A stretch of 64,000 nucleotides of DNA from Zantedeschia hybrid cultivar. Lineage: Eukaryota > Streptophyta > Magnoliopsida > Alismatales > Araceae. The position numbers were made by a program, and so were the translations under genes. A model generated the notes under the pieces. That model had not been told where the DNA came from and made no database searches. It saw only the letters and a list, made by a program, of their open reading frames with translations. Numbering within the stretch: the first letter of the stretch is position 1; the number at the start of each line of letters is the position of its first letter. Location of the stretch: positions 40,942,001 through 41,006,000 of the forward strand of contig JARZZO010000016.1 in assembly GCA_030544215.1 (NCBI GenBank), given 5' to 3'. This document shows, piece by piece, positions 43,996 to 56,142 of the stretch.

Positions 43996-46537
43996 TGTAA
44001 GGACTGAGGTTTCGGGTTCGGTTTTCGGTTCGATTTCGGGCCGGATCCCCGGGGTTGGACCTTGTGGGGTCTGGAGAATTTCCTCTGAATGGCGTCGGAG
44101 GATCTCGACGCCTTTCAAACGGCGTCTGGATAGGTGGACGCCATTTAGGCGAATTTCTGTTGTGCCACGTGGGTGCCACGTGGGGGGGGGGGGGGTTTCG
44201 GGCCGCGAGAGTACGGCCCCTGTCTTGTCATCTGAACGGCGTCCATGATGGACGACGCGATTCAGACTGCCACCTTGCGATGTCAGTGTACGGTGCCTGA
44301 CATGTCAGCTGAACGGCGTCCATGGTGGTCGACGCGTTTCAGACAGCTGTCAGTACGGCACGTCCTGTCATCTGATAGGCGTCCGTCTTGCTCGACGCGT
44401 TTTAGGTAGTTTCTGATGACCCTCGCGAGCCCTCCTTTCTTTCCCTCATTTCTCACCTCTCACTCTCTCTCCTCTCCCTCTCCGCCTCCTCCGACCCTCT
44501 CTCTTCCCCTTTCCTTTCCTCTTCTTCCTCTTCCACCACTCCAACGCCTCCCTACCTCTCACCTCTGCCACCACCACTTCCTTCGCGACGTTCCATTCTC
44601 CGGACGGCGGCCGACGTCCCGGCGGAGTGGCGACGTTCTCGGGGGTACCGGCGGCGGTCTGCGGCGCGGCGGTTGGGCGACACGGAGCCAGGAGGAGTTC
44701 AAGTATCCGGTAGGGGGACGAACCTTGTATGTGTTGCTCGTGCTTTCCTAGGCGTGGTTCGATGTGTTTTGGGCTAGATTGAGCATGTTTAGGGGGTGTT
44801 CTTGTGGGCTTGGTCGCGTTTGTGAATGTGGTTTTGTAGCATGTTGTGGTGGATCTACTTCTCTTCCTCCCCCTTTACGTTTTGGGGCTTTTTCGGGGTA
44901 TTTTGGGTTAAGGGAGAAACCCTCGGTTCGAACCAGAGAACCAGGTTTCTGGCGCTAAACAGCGTCGTGCCTGGTCGACGCCTTTTAGAAGGACGTCGGG
45001 ACAGTACGACGCGTTTTAGCGCAGAAACCTCCCCTGTTTGAGGTTTGTCAGGCTAGGGTTCTGACGCTAAATGACGTCATGGGTGGTCGACGCCTTTTAG
45101 AAGGACGTCGAGCCACCATGACGCCATTTAGGCAGGAAATTACCCCGACTGAGGGTCCGTCAGCTCGGGATTCTGGGACTAAAAGACGTCATGGTCGGGC
45201 GACGCGATTCGAATGGCGTCGGGCGACCATGACGCCTTTTAAGGCAGAAATCCCCTGGGTACTGTTTTCCCGAAATTCTAGATTTATCTGTTGAATGGCG
45301 TCGAAGGATGTCGATGCGTTTTTAAAAGGCGACCGCTGGTGTCGACGCCTTTTAGGCCAGATTTCCGTGGCCTCTGTTTTATGAACCAGTTTAGGGAGCT
45401 TGAATGGCGTCGGCCTTGGGCGACGCGATTCAAGACAGAACAACACTAATTCATGCCAGTAAAATGTATTCATACTGCTAGATAGTTGGTTAGTGCATGC
45501 TTTAGTATACATGGATTCTTCATGATCAGATGGCACTACGTTGTGTGTAGTGCGATCGCGGGCTTTTCACGTGACCGGATCGTACCGTGCCGGATTTTGG
45601 TGTTTTGAGTTACTGTGGACCTGGAGTGACATTGTAGCGCTTTATCACCCTGTGCTGGTGGGGGCGTGAGCACAGCGCCGGTGGGGGCGTGGGCGGGGTG
45701 ACGCCTAGTGAGAGAGGGTCACCTGGTGAACCCCGGGGTCAGCTAGTACCGGTGTCGGAGTGGTACATTCGGAGAGTCACTCGTGCTGAGGGAAGGAGTA
45801 ACCACCTGAGCCTGTTTGGCCGGAGTAGCTAGCGTGCTATCCGAGGGGTTACTGTTTGGTCTCAGCGGGTCGGTGTTTCCTACTTGTGCTTGTGTGGACG
45901 GTGTTTTCCCACTTACGGCTGTGTGGTTGGTGTTTCCCACTTGTGGAGGAGTGGTTGACGTGTTTTGCCGACACGGGAGTTGTAGGCTCCCTGATAGTAT
46001 GACTATAGAATTATGCATGTTACATTCCGAAGGCACTTGGTTCATATCGAGGTTTTAGGAGTAGTGTGTGACAGCCTTACTTGCCCTTTTACCTGTATCT
46101 TTGTTACTGCACTTGTGGGTGTGTGTGTGGGAGGCAGGGGATCGGATGATCCCTACTGAGCCCAATTTTGGTGTGGCTCACTCCCTGCGTTTTCAGGTGT
46201 AGACCCTGTGGCGTGTGGCGGCGCGTGGCGTTCTCCTTGGTGTGCGGACCAGCAGCTATCTCAGTTCCCGGGGTATGCCCCGATGTTGTTGTACTTTATT
46301 TCTGCCTGTACTTAATTAAATTGTTGGACATGTAATTATTGTTGGACTGTGTACGGACATTGTTACTTTACTTCCTGCGCACTGTACCCCTTGTAGTCCG
46401 TATGGATGTTATATTTAATCTTGTTTAACGCTTACTCCGCCAGATGTGCGAATAAGATCCTGGTACGAACCTACAGTTAATGGGCCGACATCCATTTAGT
46501 GACCGGGTCTCCGGTCATAGGATGGCGGGTCGTTACA
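43996..46537 (+). repeat. E8 3' LTR, 2542 bp
   Basis: Nearly identical to the 5' LTR, including both hairpin clusters (44084-44405 and 44953-45435). It ends GCGGGTCGTTACA and is followed by the GGTTC duplication. Confidence 0.93.
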
Positions 46538-46548
46538 GGTTCTGTGTC

Positions 46549-47735
46549 GATTCGCGTCAGAATCTCGAGACGCGTTTTGAACGGCGTCCACCGTGGCAGA
46601 CGCGTTTCAGGTTCTGCCACGTGGGCTGGCTTCGGGCCGCGAGAGTACGGCCCTGTCGTGTCGTCTGAACGGCGTCCGCGTGGGACGACGCCTTTCAGAC
46701 TGCGACTCTGGGTGTGTCAGAGTACGGCCCTGACAAGTTGTCTGAATGGCGTCTGTGTTGGACGACGCGTTTCAGACTCTTGTCAGAGCGGCCGTCACGT
46801 CACCTGATAGACGTCCGTGGATGTCGACGCGTTTTAGCCAGTCTCTGGTTAACCCCGCGAGCCCTCCTTCTTTCCCTCATTTTCTCCCTCTCTCTTTCTC
46901 TCCTTCCCCTCCGGCGAACTCGGCGGCGATTCCTCCTCCTCCCTCTTTTCCTCCCACCATTTCATCTCTCCCTCCACTCCATCCTCTACCTAGCTCCTAC
47001 CACTACCACCTCCACTTCCACTGCGGCGTTTTACTCTCCGGACGGCGGCCGACGTCACGGTGTAGTAAGGACGACCACGGCGGTACCGGCGGCGGCGTGG
47101 GACGACACGGGTGGACGGCTTGAGGCTTGGAGGAGTTCGAGTGTCCGGTAGGATGACGGTTACCATAGCATCGTGTTTAAGCCATGTTTTCCCCCGTCTT
47201 TGGTTTTGGGGGGTAGAATGAGCATGTTTAGGAGTTCTTTTGATGATATGGGGGATTTCTTTGAATGTGTTTCCTACGGATTGGATTGCCCCCTCTTTCT
47301 CCTCCGTTTTGGGTTTGTTTGGGTTGAAAAGGGAGCCCTCAGGCTCATGGCAACTCTGGTTCCTGAGGTTGAAAGACGTCGTGCATGGACGACGCCTTTT
47401 TTGAAGGGCGTCGAGCCATCACGACCCCTTTTAGGTAGGAATCGCCTGACAAAGAGTCTGCCAGTTCGGGGATTCTGGGACTAAAAGACGTCATGGGTGG
47501 GCGACACGTTTTGAATAGCGTCGGGTAGCCATGACGCCTTTTAAGGCAGAAATCCCCTGAGTAAGGCCTTTGGAATTCCTAGTTTTTCTGTGCTAAATGG
47601 CATCTGAGGATGTCGACGCCTTTCAAAAGGCGACCACTGGTGTCGACGCCTTTTAAGGCCTGATTCTGAAGACTGTTTTACATGAACCTGTACATGGAGC
47701 TTGAATGGCGTCGGCTTTGGGCGACGCGATTCAAG
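46549..47735. repeat. Class I hairpins of the old solo Tekay LTR
   Basis: The first cluster has units at 46549-46580, 46577-46611, 46664-46699, 46741-46775 and 46804-46838. The second cluster has units at 47368-47400, 47398-47434, 47480-47514, 47511-47546, 47592-47626, 47623-47657 and 47700-47735. The layout mirrors E8, but loops and arms differ. An example is 46664-46699, with arms TCTGAACGGCGTCC and GACGCCTTTCAGA. Confidence 0.88.
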
Positions 47736-48828
47736 ACAGAACCACACTAATTCATGCCAATAAAATGTGTTCATACTGCTAGATAGATGGTTAGTGCATG
47801 TTTTAGTGATAGATTCTTTATGACCGGATGGTGCTACCTTGTGTGTTATGCGATCGCGGACTTTTCACGTGACCGGATCGTACTGTGCTGGGTTTTGTGT
47901 TACTGTGGACCTGGAGTGACATTGTAGCGCTTTATCACCCTGTGCTGGTGGGGGCGTGAGCACAGCGCCGGTGGGAGCGTGGGCGGGGTGACGCCTAGTG
48001 AGAGAGGGTCACCTGGTGAACCCCGGGGTCAGCTAGTACCGGTGTCGGAGTGGTACATTCGGAGAGTCACTCATGCTGAGGGAAGGAGTAACCACCTGAG
48101 CCAGTTGGGCCGGAGTAGCCAGCGTGCTATTCGAGGGGTTACTGTTTGGTCTCAGCGGGTCGGTGTTTCCCACTTTCGGTTGTAGGGACGGTGTTTCCTG
48201 CTTACGGCTGTGTGGTTGGTGTGTTTCCCACTTTCGGAGGAGTGGTTGGCGTGTTTTGCCGAGACGTGAGTTGTAGGCTCCTTGATAGAATAATTTTAGA
48301 AATATGCATGTTTAATACACTTCGACTGCATGTGATTTCACGTTGAGAATTAGGAATTGTACCTACTATTGTGCTTGTTGCTTTACCGTTAGCTGTATTT
48401 TGTACTTGTGGGTGTGTGCGTGGGCAGTGGGGATCGAAGGATCCCTACTGAGTCTTGTCTTGAGACTCACCCCTGCAGTTTTCAGGTGAGGACTCCCAGC
48501 AAACCTAGAGCGGCGTGTGCGGCCGTGTGTTGAGCGCCTTCAGCGGTTGTTCCGGGGTATGCCCCGACGTAGTTGTTATTTATTTCTGGCCTGTATGTTT
48601 AATTATTTCCTTTCTGTTAGAGAATGTAATTATTTGCTGTATCGAGTCGCATTGTAATAACTTTTAATTTCTGCACTTTCATTTTTATTCAATGCGATGT
48701 GAATGTTTAGCTTAGTTTATTATTTATTTCTCATACTTACTAGATCCTGGTTTGGTTCCCAATTAAGGATTCGGTACCCATTTAGTAATTGGATCCCCGA
48801 TTATAGGGTGGCGGGTCGTTACACCACC

Positions 48829-50385
48829 TCCCAAGAATATCAAACAAGTTCGAGGATTTGTTGGAAGATTGCAGTTCATTCGGAGGTTTTTTTTGCAACA
48901 TTCACAGAGGTGCAAGCCATTCTACGAACTGCTGAAGGGAGGGGCAAAATTTGATTGGAATGTGAAATATTAGAAGGCTTTTGCTGAATTAAAAAGCTAT
49001 TTACAAAGTTCCCCGGTCCTGATGCCCCCAGTGGCGGGACGTCCCCTATCGCTCTATATTTCTGCTACTGACGATTCTGCTGGAGCAGTATTGGCCCAAT
49101 ATGACGACGAGAAGAAAGAAAGGGAGGTGTATTATCTCTCTAAATTATTCAATGAAGTAGAAAAGAAATACACTACCATGGAAAGGACGTGTGCAACTCT
49201 CGTCTGGGTAGCTCAGAAGCTCAAGTATTATTTTTTTGCTCATGAGGTAAAGCTTCTAGCTAGGATGGACCCGATCAAGTATCTCTTGGAAAAGCCAGTA
49301 TTGAAGGATCGTTTGGTTAGATGGCAAAGTTTCTTGAATCAATTTGATATAACATATGTGAATCAGAAAGCCATCAAGGGACAAGCCATTGCAGAACATC
49401 TGGCACATCATCTCTTACCAATCTTTTCTCCTGTCGAAATTGAGTTTCCCGATGAAGAATTGAGATCTTTAGTGGATGATAGTCCATCTTGGATTCTCTA
49501 TTTCGATGGTGCTCTCAACTCTAAAGGTAAGGGAATAGGGGCAGTCTTATTGTCACCTGAAGGAGTGAGCATCCCTTAGGCTCGACAATTAACATTTCCT
49601 GTTACCAACAATATAGCAGAATATGAAGCACTCTTAACAGGACTAAAGACGGCAGTAATACTTGGAGTCAAACAGTTGCACATCATTGGTGACTCTCAGC
49701 TAATCCTTAGACAAGTTCTTCACAAGTACAGAATTAAAGATCCCAAGTTAAAACCATATCAAGAGTTGGTGAAAAGTATAGCCCGTCGGTTTAGAAGACT
49801 CACCTATGTTCATACCCCAAGATCCCAGAACATTCTAGCAGATGCGCTTGCTTCGCTATCTTCTTCTTTAGAATTCCCACCAGGCAAATCATCTGAAACA
49901 ATCTTGATCCAGAAAATGAACTTTCCCTCTCTTTCTGACCCTTGGTTCCTGCAATTCCTTAAGCCTCCTAATGAAATAGTCTCGATACTAGAGGTGTCCT
50001 ATGTAGAGCCAGTGGTGGACTTTGATAATGTGAACCCTTGATATTTTGATATTGAGAATTACTGTAAGGATGGGTCTTTCCTAGAATATGCCACATCTCA
50101 TGATCGAAAGGCAATCCGTCAGGTGGCACAGAGATATAGAATTCTAGGAAGTGTGCTACACAAGAAGTCACTTAGCGGAGTATTTCTTCGCTGCTTGAAT
50201 GAAATAGAGGCTAAACAAGTGATCGAAGTTGCATATGCTAGTGAATGTGGCGGCCATCTCAATGGCCGCTCACTAGCTCAAAAACTCCTCAAACTCTATT
50301 ACTGGCCCACCATGGAGGAAGACTGCAACATCTTCGTTCGGCATTGTGTGAAGTGTCAGCTTCACGCCGACAAAATTCATGCTCC
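48829..50385 (+). pseudogene. pol: E6 RNase H, second RNase H, integrase zinc domain
   Basis: It resumes directly after the solo LTR with the thumb segment (QVRGFVGRLQFIRRF). RNase H follows with LYISATDDSAGAVLAQYDD and TTMERTCATLVWVAQKLKYY. A second, archaeal-like RNase H has WILYFDGALNSKGKGIGAV, NNIAEYEALLTGL and IGDSQLILRQV. The integrase zinc domain has two His in GGHLNGRS and CVKCQLHADK. Stops lie near 48972, at 49577 and at 50039. Athila B interrupts it at 50390, with CTCCT as the duplicated target. Confidence 0.9.
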
Positions 50386-50390
50386 CTCCT

Positions 50391-52471
50391 TGATCGTTTC
50401 GAATTGTGCGTCGTTAAACACATGAAAACGTTCAATCTAAATTTATCCGGCTCACTCAAATCAAATTTTTGGAAATTGATAGTGGTGAGTCCGAGTCGAA
50501 CCACAGGGAGATAGAATTTTAATTTTGAAAATTTTGGAGTTTAGTTATCTAAAAATAGATGAAAATTTAAGTGCACTAATTACTTATTCAAACTAAAATT
50601 AAATTAACTATTGTTATCAAAAATCAGAATTATATAAATCAAATAAATCTCTTTTTCTTTTCGTTTTTTTTTTTAATTAAACACAATCACAATTGAATAA
50701 TAAACACAACTAAGGAATTATAACAACAAAATAAAAATTATTGTTTAATTGTGTAAACCAATAACTCACCCTAATTAAATAAATTAATACCTAAGAAAAC
50801 ATCATCTAAATACCAAATAACCAACGACTAATCCTAATTCAATAAACTAATATTGGATTAATGGGGAAGAGAAAGAACAAATCAGCAGCAGCTGTGGGGG
50901 TTTTTGTTGGAGCTGCCGGCGCAGTGGGCCGCTGGAGAGGAGGTGCAGCAAGGAGCATGCATGGCTTGGACGTGTCGCACGGAGCTGCTGGAGTGCCAGG
51001 AAGCTTGCTGTTACGTGGACAGTGGGAAACTGCTGCATGCAGGTGGAGAGGCAGGTGCTTGGAGCTGGTGGGTGCTGCTGGATGCAGGCCGTGGAGCTGC
51101 TGGCTTCACGCTTAGAAGAAGCTGGTTGCTGGTTACGTGGCTGTTGCTGGTGCTGGCTACGTGGAGGAGAAACAGCTGCTTGGATGCTACTATGCGTTGG
51201 ATGAAGCCGGAGGTTACCGGATGCTGCTGGGAACTTGACGTGGAGACCGGCTAGGTGGTGTGCAGGCTTCACCGTACGCATGCATGGAGGAGGCTGGTGT
51301 GCTGGGAAGAAAGAGACGGCGGCTTCAGGCCTGTGGGAGCACCGGCTTCAGGCCCGTGGGAGCTTCAAGCCGCAGGGGTTGCTGGAACTTGTTGGAGACT
51401 GCCGGCACGTGGAGCGGTTGCTGGCTACGCATGGAGGCCAGTGGTTGCTGCTGGAGCCGAGTGAAGCTGCCGCGCGTGGGGTGTATGCAGGTTGCTGCTG
51501 GTTGTTGCAGGACGCGGTGGAGAGAGAGAAGAGAAGAGAGAAGAGAGGGAGAGAACTATGGCTGCTGGAGAGAAAGAGACCGAGAGAGAGAGCAGAGAGA
51601 GAGGAAGAACTAAGAGGATCTAAAAGAGAGAGAAGGAGGAGCTGTCGGGAGGAAGAGAGGAGAAGAGGAGAAAAACCGAAAGAGAGGTGTGCGTGGGAGA
51701 GATTGAGAAGGAGGAAGAGAGTGCTGGAAAACGGAGAGAGAGATAGAACAAGAGGGGTTAGGGTTCATTAGCTGCGGAGGAACCGGAGAGAGGGAAAAGA
51801 AAGAGAGAAACCGAGAGAGGGATGCTGGAGAGGAGTTGCGGTTTTTCAAAGAATAATGGAGAGGAGAATCTGGGAGAGAGAGGGGGATTATGTGGGAGAG
51901 AAGAGAGATCGTGTGGAAGAAATTTGGAGAAGGAGTCGGATTCGGATTTGGAAAGGTTTTTTTAAAAAAAAAGAGAGAGAAGATTTTAAAATAAAGAAGG
52001 GAAGGGATGTGGCTGGGAAATTGGAGAGAAAGAAGGAAATAAAGGATTTTTGGGAAACTCCAGAGAAAGAAGGAATCAGAGCAATATTAGGACATCAAAT
52101 TGCACTTTTACCCCTGCTTTAGTTGAATTTATTGAAATCCGAACACTGGACCTCCCCCAAAATTTTCAGAAACTCCACCAGCTGCACTGCATCATCGGCA
52201 TGTCCTGTTCACATAAAATAAATATAAATTAGCGCATTATCATAAAAATATCATCATATTTATTCATTTCGTCTCGGTTTTGTCGAAAAATCACAAATGT
52301 GCTATGCTCCTTTAATCACATGAAATGACGATGTTTTTAAGTCAAAATTTGATGAAATTGGTATCGTTGGACTTGTTATATAATTATCTATCATTTCATG
52401 CTATTTTGCAGATAAAAACATGAGTATGATGCATATGATTGTCTTTAAATGATCAATTTAACACTTTATCA
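50391..52471 (-). repeat. Athila B 3' LTR, 2081 bp
   Basis: Plus-strand ends are TGATCGTTTCGAATTG and CACTTTATCA. It contains a GC-rich part (50880-51490) and an AG-rich part (51500-51900), the reverse of the CT-rich zone of Athila A. Open frames here on both strands are compositional. Confidence 0.92.
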
Positions 52472-52481
52472 CACCCCCCAA
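52472..52481 (-). other. Athila B terminal polypurine tract
   Basis: Minus strand reads TTGGGGGGTG directly before the LTR start TGATAAAG. Confidence 0.85.
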
Positions 52482-53630
52482 CTTACTCATTGCTAGTTCC
52501 TTAGCTATGCAAATAAGGAAAAGTTCGGACACACAATGAATTATCATGCTTCATTTGTAGTATCTTTCACAATCAATTTAAGTGGTAGCCGATTGGTTAA
52601 GCTAAAAGTTTTCATATCCCACAATTTGACACACTTAGAACTCGTTTCCGACCTTTCTGGTATATATTCTTGCCTTTACTACCCTTTGGATAAGACTTCC
52701 TTGGGAGGAGAAGAGAATAAAAGATTTCCCGATCAGTCAGTGAGGATCGTTTTTCAGTTCCCGTCCCAACTCATCACTTTTCATGACTTGGTCATATTTT
52801 TGGTACGATGGAATTTTTAACGTGGCGTTTTTTTTTCATTTTATTGTACTTTTGTTTTTGAGAATGTGTACTTTTTGCCACTCTCTTTGGATTGCCTGAG
52901 GGGAGGTGCGTACTTTTTGCCACCTACCTTCCTTTAGCTCTTTTAACGCCTTCTATTGCCTTAGTGTTTACAGCTATCCATTTCAAATGACCGCCTCTTT
53001 TAGAGTGCTGAGTGGGACAGTCCCCTATTACAGATCCTACACATTCCTTTCGTTCAACCCAAAAGAAAAATTAGAATAAGTAGTCTTATCCTTGAGGTTA
53101 ATTCCAGCAATTCTATACTTTTAAGATCTTCCATTTATTCTAAGTTACTGTGTGTGTGTGAAAATGATCCTGCAGTGGACTTTTGTAAAGTGGGATATTT
53201 AAACTTTGAAGGTTCTTTAACTAATGTGGCTAACAGAAAACTAATTTGTTTAAGATTTACTCAATGAAACATGATTTTCATGCAATTTTCCTATGATGTG
53301 AAAAGAAGTTTTTGAAAAAATTTGACCATTTTTTCAGTGAAAGATATCAGTTTTCTTCAAAAGATTTTCAATAAAGGCATGTCAAATTGATTGTCCCACC
53401 CCCCAACTTGATTGACATTGTCCTCAATGGCATAAAAGATATGAAAAATGCGCAGCCAGAAGAGAATTTGTAAAGGAGCGAAACAACCTGTAATGAAGAG
53501 GAGGCGACATACCTACGGCGACTGCTGCTCAGGGACCTAAAAGGAAAGAAATACAAAAGCTGAAGTAAAATATTGGGTTGCCTCCCAACAAGCGCTAAGT
53601 TTTATCGTCTTCAGCCAGACGGAAGTTCAG
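52482..53630 (-). other. Athila B 3' UTR
   Basis: Non-coding and conserved with Athila A. It holds an internal polypurine tract (53395-53409, minus) about 930 bp from the terminal one, and paired hairpins (52860-52925). No envelope-like gene is present. Confidence 0.75.
52860..52925 (-). repeat. Paired hairpins in Athila B 3' UTR
   Basis: In element orientation, hairpin 1 (52904-52925) has stem AGGTG/CACCT and hairpin 2 (52860-52885) has stem GAGAGTG/CATTCTC with one G-T pair. Both loops are 12 bases (GCAAAAAGTACG, GCAAAAAGTACA), as in Athila A. Confidence 0.7.
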
Positions 53631-54640
53631 TTAGTGGAGATCACTCAGTTCTATGGATTCAGGTGGCTCATTTTGAAGATTTTCAATGAATGGTTTCAAC
53701 CGTTGACCATTAACAGTAAAAGTGTTCCCACTCTTGGGATTCAGAATTTTGACGGCTCCATGATCGAAGGCTTTAACGACCACGAAGGGTCCATCCCATC
53801 TGGATTTCAGTTTTCCAGGAAATAGGCGAAGCCTAGAATTAAATAGCCAAACTTTGTGATTTGGACGAAAGGATTTTCTGACAATATGTTTATCATGAAA
53901 AGCTTTAGTTTTGTCTTTATAAATCTTTGAATTTTCATAGGCCTCATTGCGCAACTCTTCCAGCTCACTCAGTTGTAAGGTTCGGTGGGAACCAGCTTGG
54001 GCTAGGTCCAGATTGACTTGTTTGATGGCCCAATAAGCCCTATGTTCCAATTCCACCGGAAGGTGGCACGCTTTTCCAAAAACCAGGCGATAAGGAGACA
54101 TGCCAATAAGAGTTTTGTAAGCGGTCCGATAGGCCCATAAAGCATCATCCAATCTTTCAGACCAATCTTTTCTATCAGGCCTAACGGACTTTTGCAGAAT
54201 ATTCTTGATCTCCCTATTGGAAACTTCCACTTGGCCACTGGTTTGGGGGTGATAAGGGGTAGCTACTTTGTGATTAATCCCACATTTCTTAAGCAAAGCT
54301 CGAAATTGGTAATTCGTGAAATGCGTTCCCCCATCACTTATGATAGCTTTAGGCCACCCGAACCGAGAAAAGATATTCTTCTGAACGAATTTAATGACCA
54401 CTTTATGATCATTGGTTCTGGTGGCTACTGCTTCAATCCATTTTGAGATATAATCTACCGCTACTAGAATATATGTATGTCCAAAAGAGGATGGAAAAGG
54501 TCCCATAAAGTCAATTCCCCAAACATCAAAGACTTCAACCACCAAGATTGGGTTGAGTGGCATCATATCCCTTTTCGCCATATTTCCTACGGCCTGACAT
54601 GGGAGGCAAGTTTTGCTAAACATCTTTGAAAAGTGTGGGC
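53631..54640 (-). pseudogene. pol: Athila B integrase core and C-terminus
   Basis: One frame from the frameshift near 54640 to the stop at 53631. It has CQAVGNMAKRDMMPLNPIL, VWGIDFMGPFPSSFGHTYI, IISDGGTHFTNYQFRAL and HPQTSGQVEVSNREIKN, so D, D and E are all present. It then has DALWAYRTAYKTLIGMSPYR and SRWDGPFVVVKAFDHGAV. Compared with Athila A, about 10 bases are lost at the frameshift in the zinc domain. The catalytic core itself is unbroken. Confidence 0.93.
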
Positions 54641-56079
54641 CAGTAAAAACCACTTTGTAGGATTTTGGCTGCAATTTTCTTTCCTGAGAAGTGGCCCCCA
54701 CAGGCCAGATTATGGCAGAAGTTAAGAACACTCTGTTGTTCTTCTTCAGAGACACATCGCCTAATGATTTGATCTGGACAAAATTTGAATAATTCAGGAT
54801 CCTCCCAGAAATAATATTTTTCCTGAGAAAAGAATTTGTCCTTTTCACTTTTAGTCCATCCTTCCGGAAGCTGATTAGTCACCTTGTAATTGACAATATG
54901 AGCATACCAAGGTGCAACAGTGTGGGAAATGGTTAGTAGATGCTCATCAGGAAAGGAATCAGTGATCGGTGTACTTTCAAATATCGGAATTCGAGATAGG
55001 TGGTCAGCTACCAGATTCTCAGAACCCTTCTTATCTCGAATTTCCAAATCGAATTCCTGAAGGAGTAAGATCCATCTAATAAGCTTAGGCTTTGCATCCT
55101 TCATGGTCAACAGGTATTTCAGAGCTGAGTGATCAGAATAGATTATGACTTTTGCCCCTAAAAGATAAGATCTGAATTTTTCTAGGGCAAAAACCACAGC
55201 TAACAATTCCTTTTCGGTGGTGGTATAATTCATTTGAGCATCTACAAGGGTGCGACTTGCATAATATATCACCACGGGAAACTTGTTGATTCTTTGTCCC
55301 AAAACTGCACCGATAGCATAATCCGAGGCATCACACATGATTTCGAAGGGTAAAGACCAATCTGGAGATTGAAGAATCGGGGCTTTGGTCAAAGATTCCT
55401 TCAGAGAATTAAATGCCTTGATGTAAGATTCATCCATTTGGAAAGGGACATCCTTAGCTAGGAGAAGAGTTAGAGGCCGGGCAATTTGAGAGAAATTGTG
55501 GATAAACCGGCGATAGAAACCGGCATGGCCAAGGAATGAACGGATCTGTCTGATCGAGGTGGGCGGAGGAAGATTGGATATGAGATCGATCTTAGCTTTA
55601 TCTACCTTTATCCCCCTTTTAGACACAATGTGGCCTAGAATAATGCCCTCCCGAACCATAAAGTGGCTCTTTTCCCAGCTAAGTATCAGATTGGTGTCTA
55701 TGCATCGTGCGAGCACCTGTTTAAGATTTTCCAGGCAATTTTCAAAAGAATCCCCGAAGATTGAGAAATCATCCATGAAAACTTCAAGGAATTCTCCCAC
55801 CATATCGGAGAATATAGCCATCATGCACCGTTGAAATGTGGCTGGTGCGTTGCATAATCCAAATGGCATCCTCCTAAAAGAAAACGTGTCATAAGGGCAC
55901 GTGAAGGTGGTCTTTTCTTGATCTTCCGGATAAATAGCCACTTGATTGTACCCAGAGTACCCATCTAAGAAGCAAAAGTACTTCTGGCCCGATAATTTTT
56001 CCAGAATCTGATCCATGAATGGGAGTGGAAAGTGGTCCTTCTTAGTCATGAGATTCAACTTTCGGTAATCAATGCACAC
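54616..56079 (-). pseudogene. pol: Athila B reverse transcriptase and RNase H
   Basis: An open frame of 487 residues. Motifs are DYRKLNLMTKKDHFPLPF, FCFLDGYSGYNQVAI, FMDD in EVFMDDFSIFG, and GHAGFYRRFIHNFSQIARPL. RNase H follows with EIMCDASDYAIGAVLGQR and YSDHSALKYLL. The frame also carries the first part of the integrase zinc domain and ends in the frameshift near 54640. Upstream it is the same frame as the protease part, separated by one stop at 56143. Confidence 0.93.
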
Positions 56080-56142
56080 TCTCCATCCCGTGGTGAGCCT
56101 AGTGGGTACCTCTTCTCCATGATCATTCTTGATAACTGTTAA

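Larger units (their letters stand above)
38093..46537 (+). mobile_element. E8: young, gag-bearing, pol-defective Tekay element
   Basis: LTRs 38093-40632 and 43996-46537 are flanked by GGTTC (38088-38092 and 46538-46542). It has a tRNA-Met primer site and a polypurine tract. Internal sequence is only about 3.4 kb. A nearly intact gag is followed by pol fragments full of stops and deletions, with no protease and no reverse transcriptase palm. The LTRs differ at about 15 positions by eye plus G-run length, so it moved recently, probably using proteins of another element. Confidence 0.92.
38011..48823 (+). mobile_element. Old solo Tekay-type LTR, split by E8
   Basis: The left piece 38011-38092 begins TGTAAGGATCGAGAC and the right piece 46543-48823 ends GCGGGTCGTTACA. 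CCACC flanks both sides (38006-38010, 48824-48828), within the E6 reverse transcriptase. Without E8 it is about 2.36 kb. There is no primer site or internal sequence of its own. It is related to the E8 LTR but clearly diverged, and it keeps the same hairpin layout. Confidence 0.92.

Noticed and set aside
51235..51771. A 178-residue frame (208 residues at 61042-61668) in the Athila B LTRs
   Set aside because: It is antisense to the element, Arg/Glu-rich from an AG-repeat tract, and differs in length between the two LTRs.
54640..54848. N-terminal extension of the Athila B integrase frame starting MKRTNSF
   Set aside because: It is an out-of-frame reading of the RNase H to zinc-domain region; the real frame ends at the frameshift near 54640.
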